13,685 nucleotides of DNA from an uncultured Oscillospiraceae bacterium. Lineage in GTDB: Bacteria > Bacillota > Clostridia > Oscillospirales > Oscillospiraceae. Location: positions 1 through 13,685 of the forward strand of contig CAKTXB010000031.1 of NCBI GenBank assembly GCA_934630555.1, given 5' to 3'. The translations under genes and the position numbers were made by a program. The number at the start of each line of letters is the position of its first letter. The first letter of the stretch is position 1. The notes beneath the pieces are model-generated. The model was not told the DNA's origin, ran no database searches, and saw nothing but the letters and a program-made list of their open reading frames with translations. Shown in pieces: positions 5,971 through 12,041 of this stretch.

Positions 5971-6017
5971 ATCCTGCGTCCTTTCTGCCCGGCTGGGCGG
6001 CTTGCTTTTCTGGTTCG

Positions 6018-6047
6018 ATTGTAGCCGCCGCCGTGCTGCTTCGGCAA
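6018..6047 (-). promoter_or_regulatory. Promoter of the radical SAM gene
   Basis: On the minus strand TTGCCG (6042-6047), 18 bases, TACAAT (6018-6023). Predicted start near 6011, about 40 bases before the ATG. Confidence 0.6.
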
Positions 6048-6049
6048 TG

Positions 6050-6084
6050 GACAAAGGCAGACAAATGTCGCATTTTTGGACAAA
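6050..6084 (+). repeat. Three GACAAA direct repeats just upstream of the radical SAM promoter
   Basis: GACAAA occurs at 6050-6055, 6060-6065 and 6079-6084, spaced 10 and 19 bases, roughly one and two helical turns. Two copies are GGACAAA. The block lies immediately upstream of the -35 box, where an activator would bind. Short motifs, so chance is possible. Confidence 0.3.
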
Positions 6085-6099
6085 CAGGCGCAGTTTGGT

Positions 6100-6134
6100 A
6101 AAAAAACCGCCGGGCAGCGTTGGCTGTCCGGCGG
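6100..6134 (-). terminator. Terminator of the TfoX-N gene
   Basis: CCGCCGGGCAG (6107-6117) pairs with CTGTCCGGCGG (6124-6134), 11 bp with one G:T wobble and a 6-nt loop. Read on the minus strand it is followed by seven T residues (A-run 6100-6106). It starts 4 bases after the TfoX-N stop. Confidence 0.92.
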
Positions 6135-6138
6135 GGCT

Positions 6139-6468
6139 CTATGCTTCTTTTGCGGCGCTTTTTTTGCGCTTGGGATACGGCGTGCCTGCTTCCAGAATGG
6201 GAATGACGCGCTCCAGAAGCGTCCGGTCCTCTATATCCAAGATCCAGCGCTCTTTTGCGCCGGCATAGGGGATGCCGCGCGGCGCGTCCTGCAAAAACGG
6301 CGCAAGCTGCGGCAGCTGTTTACAATATGCCACATCGTCGCAGATGAGTACGACGGGCTTTGCGTTCAGATAGACCATGTAGTCGCCGAACATGAGCTGA
6401 CTGCGCACGCTACCAAAGCTGCGCAGCTGGTCGCATACGTAATTTACATATTCCAAAGAGCTTGCCAT
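6139..6468 (-). CDS. TfoX N-terminal domain family protein
   Basis: 109 residues from ATG 6468, with AGGAGG 10 bases upstream. The pattern MASSLEYVNYVCDQLRSFGSV, then MFGDYMVYLNAKPVVLICDD (26-45), then YAGAKERWILDIED (68-81) and a lysine-rich tail (PKRKKSAAKEA) is that of stand-alone TfoX-N proteins. The domain was named for the competence regulator TfoX/Sxy of Gram-negative bacteria. In Firmicutes these small proteins lack the C-terminal TfoX domain and have no established role, so a competence function should not be assumed. A strong terminator follows directly. Upstream is an unusually long, structured non-coding stretch. Confidence 0.85.
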   Translation of the reverse strand: MASSLEYVNYVCDQLRSFGSVRSQLMFGDYMVYLNAKPVVLICDDVAYCKQLPQLAPFLQDAPRGIPYAGAKERWILDIEDRTLLERVIPILEAGTPYPKRKKSAAKEA

Positions 6469-6502
6469 AGCTCCACTGCCTCCTATTTTTATAATAAGTC
6501 CC

Positions 6503-6529
6503 GCCTGAACTGTGTGCAGTCGTTCAGGC
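6503..6529. repeat. Inverted repeat upstream of the TfoX-N gene
   Basis: GCCTGAAC (6503-6510) and its exact complement GTTCAGGC (6522-6529) flank 11 bases. It could be a protein-binding dyad or a hairpin in the leader RNA. It ends 35 bases upstream of the start codon, just behind an AT-rich TATAAA-like stretch (6488-6493). Confidence 0.6.
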
Positions 6530-6617
6530 ACGGGAAGGGAGCGACTGCCTTTGCATGGCCCCGCAGTGCCGCATACGGCTCGTGCTGGAGCATTTTTGTG
6601 CCCAAGTTACTTTTACC

Positions 6618-6646
6618 AGGATAGCATACGCGGGGCACCATTGCAA
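6618..6646 (-). promoter_or_regulatory. Possible distal promoter of the TfoX-N gene
   Basis: On the minus strand TTGCAA (6641-6646), 17 bases, TATCCT (6618-6623). If used, transcription starts near 6611 and gives a leader of about 143 nt with several possible hairpins. Box quality is moderate; a start closer to the gene is also possible. Confidence 0.35.
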
Positions 6647-6683
6647 GGATCCGCCGCAACGCAGTGCCCGCGTGGCCCGAAGG

Positions 6684-6713
6684 AAAAAGCGGGGGGCGCT
6701 GTACAGCGCCCCC
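6684..6713 (-). terminator. Terminator of spo0A
   Basis: A perfect 10-bp GC stem around TA (6692-6713, GGGGGCGCTG and its complement) is followed on the minus strand by GCTTTTT. It lies about 44 bases after the spo0A stop. The stretch 6714-6756 between them holds only a weak ACTGT/ACAGT hairpin. Confidence 0.9.
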
Positions 6714-6756
6714 GGACAGAAGGGAATCTGAATGACTGGAACTGTAAAAGAAACAG

Positions 6757-7530
6757 TCAGGAAACGGCTTCCATGTTCTTCAGCTGCAGCTGCAGCTTGT
6801 CGGCAATGAGCGCGATGAACTCAGAGTTTGTGGGCTTGCCCTTGGTGTTGGAAACGGTGTAGCCAAAGAAGCGCTGCAGCGTTTCCAGATCACCGCGGTC
6901 CCACGCGACCTCAATGGCGTGCCGGATGGCACGCTCTACGCGCGACGGCGTGGTGGAAAACGCCTTGGCTACCTGCGGATAGAGTACCTTGGTGATGGCG
7001 TTTATCACGTCCATATCCTCTACGGCGATCATAATGGCCTCGCGCAGGTACTGATAGCCCTTGATATGCGCCGGAACGCCGATCTCATGAATGATGGATG
7101 TGACCATGGCTTCGATGTTGACCGCGTCGCGCCGCTGCGGCACGGGTTCGTGCTGCTCCAGCGACGTGATCTGCCGGATATGCTCGGCGACCGATTCAAA
7201 GTCGCACGGCTTGCTCATAAAATACTGCACGCCAAGCTCTGCGGCCCGCGCGCCGACATATTCGGTCATAAAACCGCTGAGCACCAGCGCCACAGGCGGA
7301 TGCTCCAGCTCCCGCGCCCGGCGCAGGACCGAAAGCCCGTCGAGCTTGGCCAGCATTAGATCCAGCACCAGCACGTCCGGCTGCGTGGTTTCCAGCAGCT
7401 GTACCGCGCGTTCTCCGTCACAGGCCGTGCCCACAACGTCAAACGCGCCGGTCTGCGAAAGGGTCTGTTTCAGATGCTCACAGAATTCTTCATTGCCGTC
7501 GGCAATCAGGATCTTGGAACGATTGTCCAT
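6757..7530 (-). CDS. spo0A: Spo0A, master response regulator of sporulation
   Basis: 257 residues (B. subtilis Spo0A has 267). The receiver domain runs about 5-122: phosphoacceptor Asp57 in DVLVLDLM, Ser85 at the Thr/Ser switch position, and Lys107 in FMSKP. The Spo0A-specific DNA-binding domain spans about 138-252: [40 protein letters not shown] (the recognition helix that reads 0A boxes), and [23 protein letters not shown] 7530 has GGAG six bases upstream. Odd point: the acidic pocket reads I-A-D11-G12-N, where family members normally have two acidic residues (ADD), so metal binding may be altered. The gene has its own promoter with 0A-box-like sites, suggesting autoregulation. The common neighbour spoIVB is not upstream; a HAD nucleotidase is. 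Confidence 0.96.
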   Translation of the reverse strand: MDNRSKILIADGNEEFCEHLKQTLSQTGAFDVVGTACDGERAVQLLETTQPDVLVLDLMLAKLDGLSVLRRARELEHPPVALVLSGFMTEYVGARAAELGVQYFMSKPCDFESVAEHIRQITSLEQHEPVPQRRDAVNIEAMVTSIIHEIGVPAHIKGYQYLREAIMIAVEDMDVINAITKVLYPQVAKAFSTTPSRVERAIRHAIEVAWDRGDLETLQRFFGYTVSNTKGKPTNSEFIALIADKLQLQLKNMEAVS

Positions 7531-7606
7531 GCTTCTCTCCACTCCTAAAAAATGAATATTGTGCATTTTCGCCAGACACTGTCTAAATCATCGCTGCGAC
7601 AACTAT

Positions 7607-7635
7607 AATATAGCACGAACATCCATTTTCTGCAA
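7607..7635 (-). promoter_or_regulatory. Sigma-A-type promoter of spo0A
   Basis: On the minus strand TTGCAG (7630-7635), 17 bases, TATATT (7607-7612). Predicted start near 7600, giving a leader of about 70 bases. A 0A-like heptamer, TGTCGCA (7595-7601), would cover the start point. Confidence 0.65.
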
Positions 7636-7665
7636 GATGAAAATTACCATTTTATTCCATAATTT

Positions 7666-7683
7666 GCCGACATTTTTCGACAA
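7666..7683 (-). promoter_or_regulatory. Spo0A-binding sites (0A boxes) upstream of spo0A
   Basis: On the minus strand TTGTCGAA (7676-7683) contains a perfect 0A box (TGTCGAA). Ten bases further on, TGTCGGC (7666-7672) is a near match in the same orientation and helical phase. Both lie about 65-80 bases upstream of the predicted spo0A start, just after the nucleotidase stop codon. This is established 0A-box sequence; the role in autoregulation is inferred. Confidence 0.7.
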
Positions 7684-7684
7684 A

Positions 7685-8368
7685 TTATTCAGTTTCTTCC
7701 AAAATTGGCAAAATATCCAGAAGGTCGGCAACCACGTAGTCGCACCGCGCGTCCGCTTTGGCCGCGTCACCGTAGAAGCAGGTGGGGATCCCCGCGTTAC
7801 GTCCGCCCTGCATATCGGAGGACAGGCTGTCGCCCACCAGCAGCGAGCAGCTGCGATATTCCTCGCCGATGGCGGCAAACACGGCGTCAAAAAACGCCTT
7901 GTCCGGCTTTTGGCTGCCGACGTCCTCGGAGATGAATACGCCGTCAAAATACGGCCCAAGCTCCGCACCTGCGATGCGTGCGCGCTGAGTGAACGCATCG
8001 CCGTTTGTCACAACGAATACCTTGTATGTTCCGTGCAGTGCCTTTAAAAGCTCCACAGCGTGCGGCATCAGGTCGTAGCCTTCGGCCAGATGCACGCGGT
8101 ATTCGTGGTCAAACTGCTTGCCGTCAGCCTGAAGGCCGATGATGGCGAAGTACTCATCAAAGCGTTCATAGAACAGCCGGTCGCGCTCTATTTCGCCGCA
8201 CTCAAACGCTTTCCAGTAGCGGTTGTTGATCTGCTCGTAGTCGTGGAACATTTCGCGTGTAAAGTCCACGCCGTGCAGTGCGAACGCCTTGCGCAGCGCC
8301 TTGTAGGAGCTTTCATCAAAATGCAGCAGCGTGTTGTCGATGTCAATGAGTACGGCCTTGTAACGCAT
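7685..8368 (-). CDS. HAD-family nucleotidase of the YjjG/YfnB type
   Basis: 227 residues from ATG 8368, with GAGGG five bases upstream. All four HAD motifs are present: LIDIDNTLL with nucleophile Asp9 and acid/base Asp11, VVTNGD with Thr121, GSQKPDKAFFD with Lys154, and LLVGDSLSSDMQGGRNAG with Asp180 and Asp185. The DNTLL start, the helical cap between about 15 and 95, and the GSQKPD and SLSSDMQGG wording fit the YjjG subgroup, cytoplasmic 5'-nucleotidases that hydrolyse (often non-canonical) pyrimidine monophosphates. Other HAD phosphatases share much of this, so the exact substrate is inferred. It diverges from tex through superimposed promoters. No clear terminator separates it from the spo0A promoter region, so some read-through into spo0A is possible. 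Confidence 0.88.
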   Translation of the reverse strand: MRYKAVLIDIDNTLLHFDESSYKALRKAFALHGVDFTREMFHDYEQINNRYWKAFECGEIERDRLFYERFDEYFAIIGLQADGKQFDHEYRVHLAEGYDLMPHAVELLKALHGTYKVFVVTNGDAFTQRARIAGAELGPYFDGVFISEDVGSQKPDKAFFDAVFAAIGEEYRSCSLLVGDSLSSDMQGGRNAGIPTCFYGDAAKADARCDYVVADLLDILPILEETE

Positions 8369-8394
8369 GGGGACCCTCTTTTCAAAATTCTTTT

Positions 8395-8424
8395 CTGTCA
8401 TTATACAGGACGATGTGCTACAAT
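8395..8424 (+). promoter_or_regulatory. Promoter of tex
   Basis: CTGTCA (8395-8400), 18 bases, TACAAT (8419-8424). Predicted start near 8431, about 24 bases before the tex ATG. Confidence 0.65.
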
Positions 8425-8429
8425 GTAAA
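8400..8429 (-). promoter_or_regulatory. Promoter of the HAD nucleotidase gene
   Basis: On the minus strand TTTACA (8424-8429), 18 bases, perfect TATAAT (8400-8405). Predicted start near 8393. It lies almost exactly on top of the tex promoter: each -10 shares a base with the other's -35. Confidence 0.75.
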
Positions 8430-8454
8430 GGCAAATTCCCAAAAGGAGTATCGT

Positions 8455-10605
8455 ATGCAGTTGATTGAACAGATCATTGCGCAGGAGCTTTCCTGCAAGG
8501 AAGAATCTGTGCGGAACGTTGTGGCGCTTTTGGACGCGGGCAACACCATTCCTTTCATTGCGCGCTACCGCAAGGAGGCGCATGGCGGTATGGACGACAC
8601 GCGTCTGCGCGCGCTGGAAGCACGGCTGACGTATCTGCGCAATTTGCAGGCGCGGCGCGCCGAGGTGCGCACGCTCATTGACGCGCAGGGGCAGTTGACT
8701 CCGGAGCTGACGGAGGCGATCGAAAACGCGGCCACACTGGCAGAATTGGAGGATCTCTACCGCCCCTATCGCCCCAAGCGCCGCACGCGCGCGACGATGG
8801 CAAAAGAGAAAGGGCTTGCGCCGTTGGCAGACACACTTCTGGCGCAGACACCGGGTACGCCGCTGCCGGAGCAGCTGGCAGAGGGCTATCTCGACCCCGA
8901 AAAGGGTGTGGAAACCGTGCAGGACGCGCTGGCCGGTGCGTCGGACATTCTGGCTGAGCGCTTTTCCGATGACGCGGACATTCGCCGGGACCTGCGCACG
9001 CTCATCCAGCGTACGGGCCGCATGATCAGCCGCGCGGCGGGGGAGGAGAACTCAGTCTACCGGCAGTATTATGACTTTGCACAGCCGGTCGCAAAACTGC
9101 AGGGCCATCAGGTGCTGGCGCTGGATCGCGGTGAGCGCGAGGGCCTTTTGAAGGTCACGCTGGAAACGGATGAGGCTGCCGCTGTGCAGGCCATCCGCCG
9201 GCGCGTTGTGCGGCCTGGCAGCCCTGCCATGGCGTTTCTGGGTGCGTGCGCGCAGGATGCGTACACACGCCTGCTGGCGCCGAGCTTGGAGCGCGAAACG
9301 CGCGCGGCACTGACGGAAAGCGCCTGTGACGGCGCGATCGCGAACTTTGCCCTCAATCTGCGGCCGCTGCTCATGCAGCCGCCGGTGAAGGGCTTTGTGA
9401 CCATGGGCCTTGACCCCGGCTACGCGCACGGCTGTAAGGTGGCCGTGGTGGATGCCACCGGCAAGGTGCTGGATACGGCAGTGGTCTATCCGACATTCAG
9501 CGCGCGCAAAAAACAGGAGGCCATCGACACACTGGCCGCGCTCTGCCGCAAGTACGGCGTGCGCCATATTGCCATTGGCAACGGCACAGCCTCGCGCGAA
9601 ACGGAGCAGATGGCCGTGGAACTCATCCACACGCTTGGCGGCGGTGTGTCGTATATGATCGTGAGTGAAGCTGGCGCGTCGGTGTATTCCGCCTCCAAGC
9701 TGGCGGCGGAGGAGTTCCCGCAGTACGACGTGAACCTGCGCTCGGCCGTGTCTATCGCGCGGCGCTTACAGGACCCGCTGGCGGAGCTGGTGAAGATCGA
9801 CCCCAAGGCCATCGGTGTGGGGCAGTATCAGCACGATATGCCGGAAAGGCAGCTGGATGCCGCGCTTGGCGGCGTGGTGGAGGATTGCGTGAACGCTGTG
9901 GGCGTAGATCTCAACACAGCCTCTGCGCCGCTGCTGCGTCAGGTGGCTGGGCTGACTGCCGCAACGGCCAAAAATATTGTGGCGTATCGCGAGGAGAACG
10001 GCGCGTTTACAACGCGCCGCGCGCTGCTGAAGGTGCCAAAGCTCGGGCCGAAGGCGTATGAGCAGTGCGCAGGCTTTCTGCGTGTGCCGGAGAGCAAAAA
10101 CGTGCTCGACCGCACCGGCGTGCACCCGGAATCCTACGCCGCAGCGGAGCAGCTGCTGACGCTGTGCGGCCTGGCATTGGCAGAGGCTGGCACACCGGCG
10201 CTGAACACGCTTGTGCAGCGCGTGGAGGCGCTCGGCTGGAAAACGGCCGCCGAACGCTGCGGCTGCGGTGAAGCGACGCTGCGCGATATTGTGAAGGAGC
10301 TTACAAAGCCCGGCCGTGACCCGCGTGATGAGCTGCCCGCGCCCATTTTGCGCACAGATGTGCTGGAGATGAAGGATTTAAAGCCCGGCATGGTGCTCTC
10401 CGGCACCGTGCGCAATGTCATTGACTTCGGCGTGTTTGTGGACATCGGCGTGCATCAGGACGGCTTGGTACATATCTCACAGGTTTGCAGCAAGTTCATT
10501 AGGCACCCCTCCGAGGTCGTCCATGTGGGGGATGTGGTGCAGGTGAAGGTGCTGGAGGTCGATGAAAAACGCAAGCGCATCAGCCTGACCATGAAAGGAG
10601 TCTGA
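8455..10605 (+). CDS. tex: Tex, S1-domain RNA-binding transcription accessory protein
   Basis: 716 residues, full length for Tex. ATG 8455 follows AAAAGGAG at 6 bases. Order of domains: helical N-terminal Tex region with IPFIARYRKEAHGGMDDTRLR and LEDLYRPYRPKRRTRATMAKEKGL; a YqgF/RNase H-like domain from about 317 (MGLDPGYAHGCKVAVVD); helix-hairpin-helix repeats about 484-545 (DLNTASAPLLRQVAGL, LLKVPKLGPKAYEQCAGFLR); and a C-terminal S1 domain about 640-716 (KPGMVLSGTVRNVIDFGVFV, DGLVHISQV). Tex proteins bind nucleic acid and associate with the transcription machinery; exact activity is unsettled and a nuclease role is unproven. First gene of a two-gene operon: the next start is 2 bases after the stop. 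Confidence 0.96.
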   Translation: MQLIEQIIAQELSCKEESVRNVVALLDAGNTIPFIARYRKEAHGGMDDTRLRALEARLTYLRNLQARRAEVRTLIDAQGQLTPELTEAIENAATLAELEDLYRPYRPKRRTRATMAKEKGLAPLADTLLAQTPGTPLPEQLAEGYLDPEKGVETVQDALAGASDILAERFSDDADIRRDLRTLIQRTGRMISRAAGEENSVYRQYYDFAQPVAKLQGHQVLALDRGEREGLLKVTLETDEAAAVQAIRRRVVRPGSPAMAFLGACAQDAYTRLLAPSLERETRAALTESACDGAIANFALNLRPLLMQPPVKGFVTMGLDPGYAHGCKVAVVDATGKVLDTAVVYPTFSARKKQEAIDTLAALCRKYGVRHIAIGNGTASRETEQMAVELIHTLGGGVSYMIVSEAGASVYSASKLAAEEFPQYDVNLRSAVSIARRLQDPLAELVKIDPKAIGVGQYQHDMPERQLDAALGGVVEDCVNAVGVDLNTASAPLLRQVAGLTAATAKNIVAYREENGAFTTRRALLKVPKLGPKAYEQCAGFLRVPESKNVLDRTGVHPESYAAAEQLLTLCGLALAEAGTPALNTLVQRVEALGWKTAAERCGCGEATLRDIVKELTKPGRDPRDELPAPILRTDVLEMKDLKPGMVLSGTVRNVIDFGVFVDIGVHQDGLVHISQVCSKFIRHPSEVVHVGDVVQVKVLEVDEKRKRISLTMKGV

Positions 10606-10607
10606 GC

Positions 10608-11219
10608 ATGGCATCCAATTACGACGTAAGCGCCGCCCGCGCGGCGCAGGCGTTTTTGCAGTATGATCCCGTGCATATGGCTGAAAAATTCGGCTTGACG
10701 CTGGACGAGGACTATCTCTACGTTATGTTCGTATCCGCACCTTACCGCGTCAGCCGCCGAACCGGCGTTGTGGAGCGGCTGGACGACGTGCAGCCGCAGC
10801 CGGTCACGTTCAACGAGTGCATGACCATTTACGATGTGCTGTGCGATTCTAAAGACGGCTGCCATCTCTCCGGGCGCTTCTGCCGGGTGAACGATCTGCC
10901 CGGTGTGGCACAGACGTCCGGGCTTGGAAACGATCTGTTTGCAGCCTATGAAAAGCGCTTTGACGAGGATATTGAAGCGCTGTGCCGCGCGTGTCAGGCG
11001 CTTGGCGGCACACCGCTCACAGGTGGAGACGCGGCCTATCAGCTGCCACTATTTCCGTTTTTGCCGGTGCAGCTGCGTTTCTGGCGCTCCGATGAGGAGT
11101 TTCCGGCCAGCTTGCAGCTGTTGTGGGATGAAAACACGCAGCAATTCATGCGCTATGAAACCACGTATTATGCAGCAAACCATCTGATGCGCACGTTGTG
11201 CGCGAAAATGGAGGCATAA
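10608..11219 (+). CDS. DUF3786 domain-containing protein
   Basis: 203 residues. Only 2 bases separate it from the tex stop, and its ribosome site (AAAGGAG) lies inside the end of tex, so the two are translationally linked. Recognisable DUF3786 features are a mid-protein ECMTIYDVLCDSKDG segment and the C-terminal LPLFPFLPVQLRFWRSDEEFPASLQLLWD with a following TTYYAANHLM. The family is known from anaerobic Clostridia and related bacteria, and the part around the W-R-S-D-E-E-F-P motif is its most conserved stretch. Five cysteines are present but form no recognised metal motif. No signal peptide or membrane segment; presumably cytoplasmic. Function unknown; pairing with tex is suggestive but not proof of a link to RNA metabolism. 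Confidence 0.82.
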   Translation: MASNYDVSAARAAQAFLQYDPVHMAEKFGLTLDEDYLYVMFVSAPYRVSRRTGVVERLDDVQPQPVTFNECMTIYDVLCDSKDGCHLSGRFCRVNDLPGVAQTSGLGNDLFAAYEKRFDEDIEALCRACQALGGTPLTGGDAAYQLPLFPFLPVQLRFWRSDEEFPASLQLLWDENTQQFMRYETTYYAANHLMRTLCAKMEA

Positions 11220-11224
11220 AAACC

Positions 11225-11253
11225 GCCCGGCGCTGTTTGAAACAGCACCGGGC
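11225..11253. terminator. Bidirectional terminator between convergent genes
   Basis: GCCCGG-C-GCTGTTT pairs with AAACAGC-A-CCGGGC (one C/A mismatch). The tail is TTTGTT on the plus strand and five T residues (A-run 11218-11222) on the minus strand. It serves the tex-DUF3786 operon and the membrane acyltransferase. Confidence 0.9.
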
Positions 11254-11259
11254 AGTTTG

Positions 11260-11976
11260 TTATCGAAGGGCCAGATACAGTTCCATCAGGCCATATACCA
11301 GCGGCTGGTGCAGAAGATAGATGAGCAGCGAGTGCCGCCCGCACAGGCAGAAAAACCGCGCCGCAGCGCTTTTGGAAAACCGCCCAGGCAGCAGCGTCTG
11401 CTTATCGCGGTACACCGTCCGCCCCAGTCCAACGCCGAGCAGGAACCAGCCAAGCTGCGGCAGCAGCGGGAAATAGTCGCTGGATGAGAACGTATCGGTG
11501 ATGAGCCCCAGCGGAAACAAAAACGGTGTTTCCACCCGCACGCCGCGCATGCAGTAACCGGCCACGATCATTGCACCCGCCAATGCGAACACGGTCCAGG
11601 TGGGGCATTTTTTGAACAGCGGGTAGAGCATCATACAAATGCCGAGCAGATGCAAAACGCCGAACCACACAATGACGTCGCGCCCGGCAAAGCCAAGGCG
11701 GTACATTCCAAATGTCACCAGAGAAATGAGCATGGCGCAGCCAAATACAATGGCGCCGCGCCGCACGCTGCGGCTTCCAAGCGTGGCGCAGCAGCCGGAC
11801 AGCACTACAAAAATGGCTCCGCCGTACTCCTGAATGAACATGTACCACCCCGGCAGTGTCAGCTGCGCACCGCCGAAAAACGACAGGTCGAAAATGAGAT
11901 GCACCACAATAACGCACAAAATACACAGGCCGCGCAGCGCGTCCAGTTCCCAGATGCGTTCGGTTTTTTGCGGCAT
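11260..11976 (-). CDS. DUF1624 / heparan-alpha-glucosaminide N-acetyltransferase-like membrane protein
   Basis: 238 residues from ATG 11976, with AAAGGAGG seven bases upstream. The N terminus IWELDALRGLCILCVIVVHLIFDLSFFGG is the signature of this family (PF07786 type): a short lead, E-L-D-A-L-R-G, then the first membrane helix with His26 and Asp30. About seven hydrophobic helices follow, with HSLLIYLLHQPLVYGLM near the end. Relatives move acyl groups across the membrane to sugars, but most bacterial members are uncharacterised, so the substrate is unknown. It is read in the same direction as the acyl-CoA synthetase 65 bases upstream, yet a strong terminator stands between them, touching its ribosome site. 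Cooperation with the synthetase (activated acyl supply) is only a guess. Confidence 0.85.
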   Translation of the reverse strand: MPQKTERIWELDALRGLCILCVIVVHLIFDLSFFGGAQLTLPGWYMFIQEYGGAIFVVLSGCCATLGSRSVRRGAIVFGCAMLISLVTFGMYRLGFAGRDVIVWFGVLHLLGICMMLYPLFKKCPTWTVFALAGAMIVAGYCMRGVRVETPFLFPLGLITDTFSSSDYFPLLPQLGWFLLGVGLGRTVYRDKQTLLPGRFSKSAAARFFCLCGRHSLLIYLLHQPLVYGLMELYLALR

Positions 11977-11993
11977 CGCGGCTCCTCCTTTTG

Positions 11994-12024
11994 AAAACAG
12001 GGCGGGGCGTGCAGCCCCGCCCTG
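11994..12024 (-). terminator. Strong terminator between the acyl-CoA synthetase and the acyltransferase
   Basis: A perfect 11-bp GC-rich stem (CAGGGCGGGGC, 11998-12008, with 12014-12024) and 5-nt loop is followed on the minus strand by TTTT (A-run 11994-11997). The SD of the acyltransferase begins 1-3 bases later, so no promoter fits between. Confidence 0.9.
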
Positions 12025-12041
12025 ATTGGGTATGCAATGGA

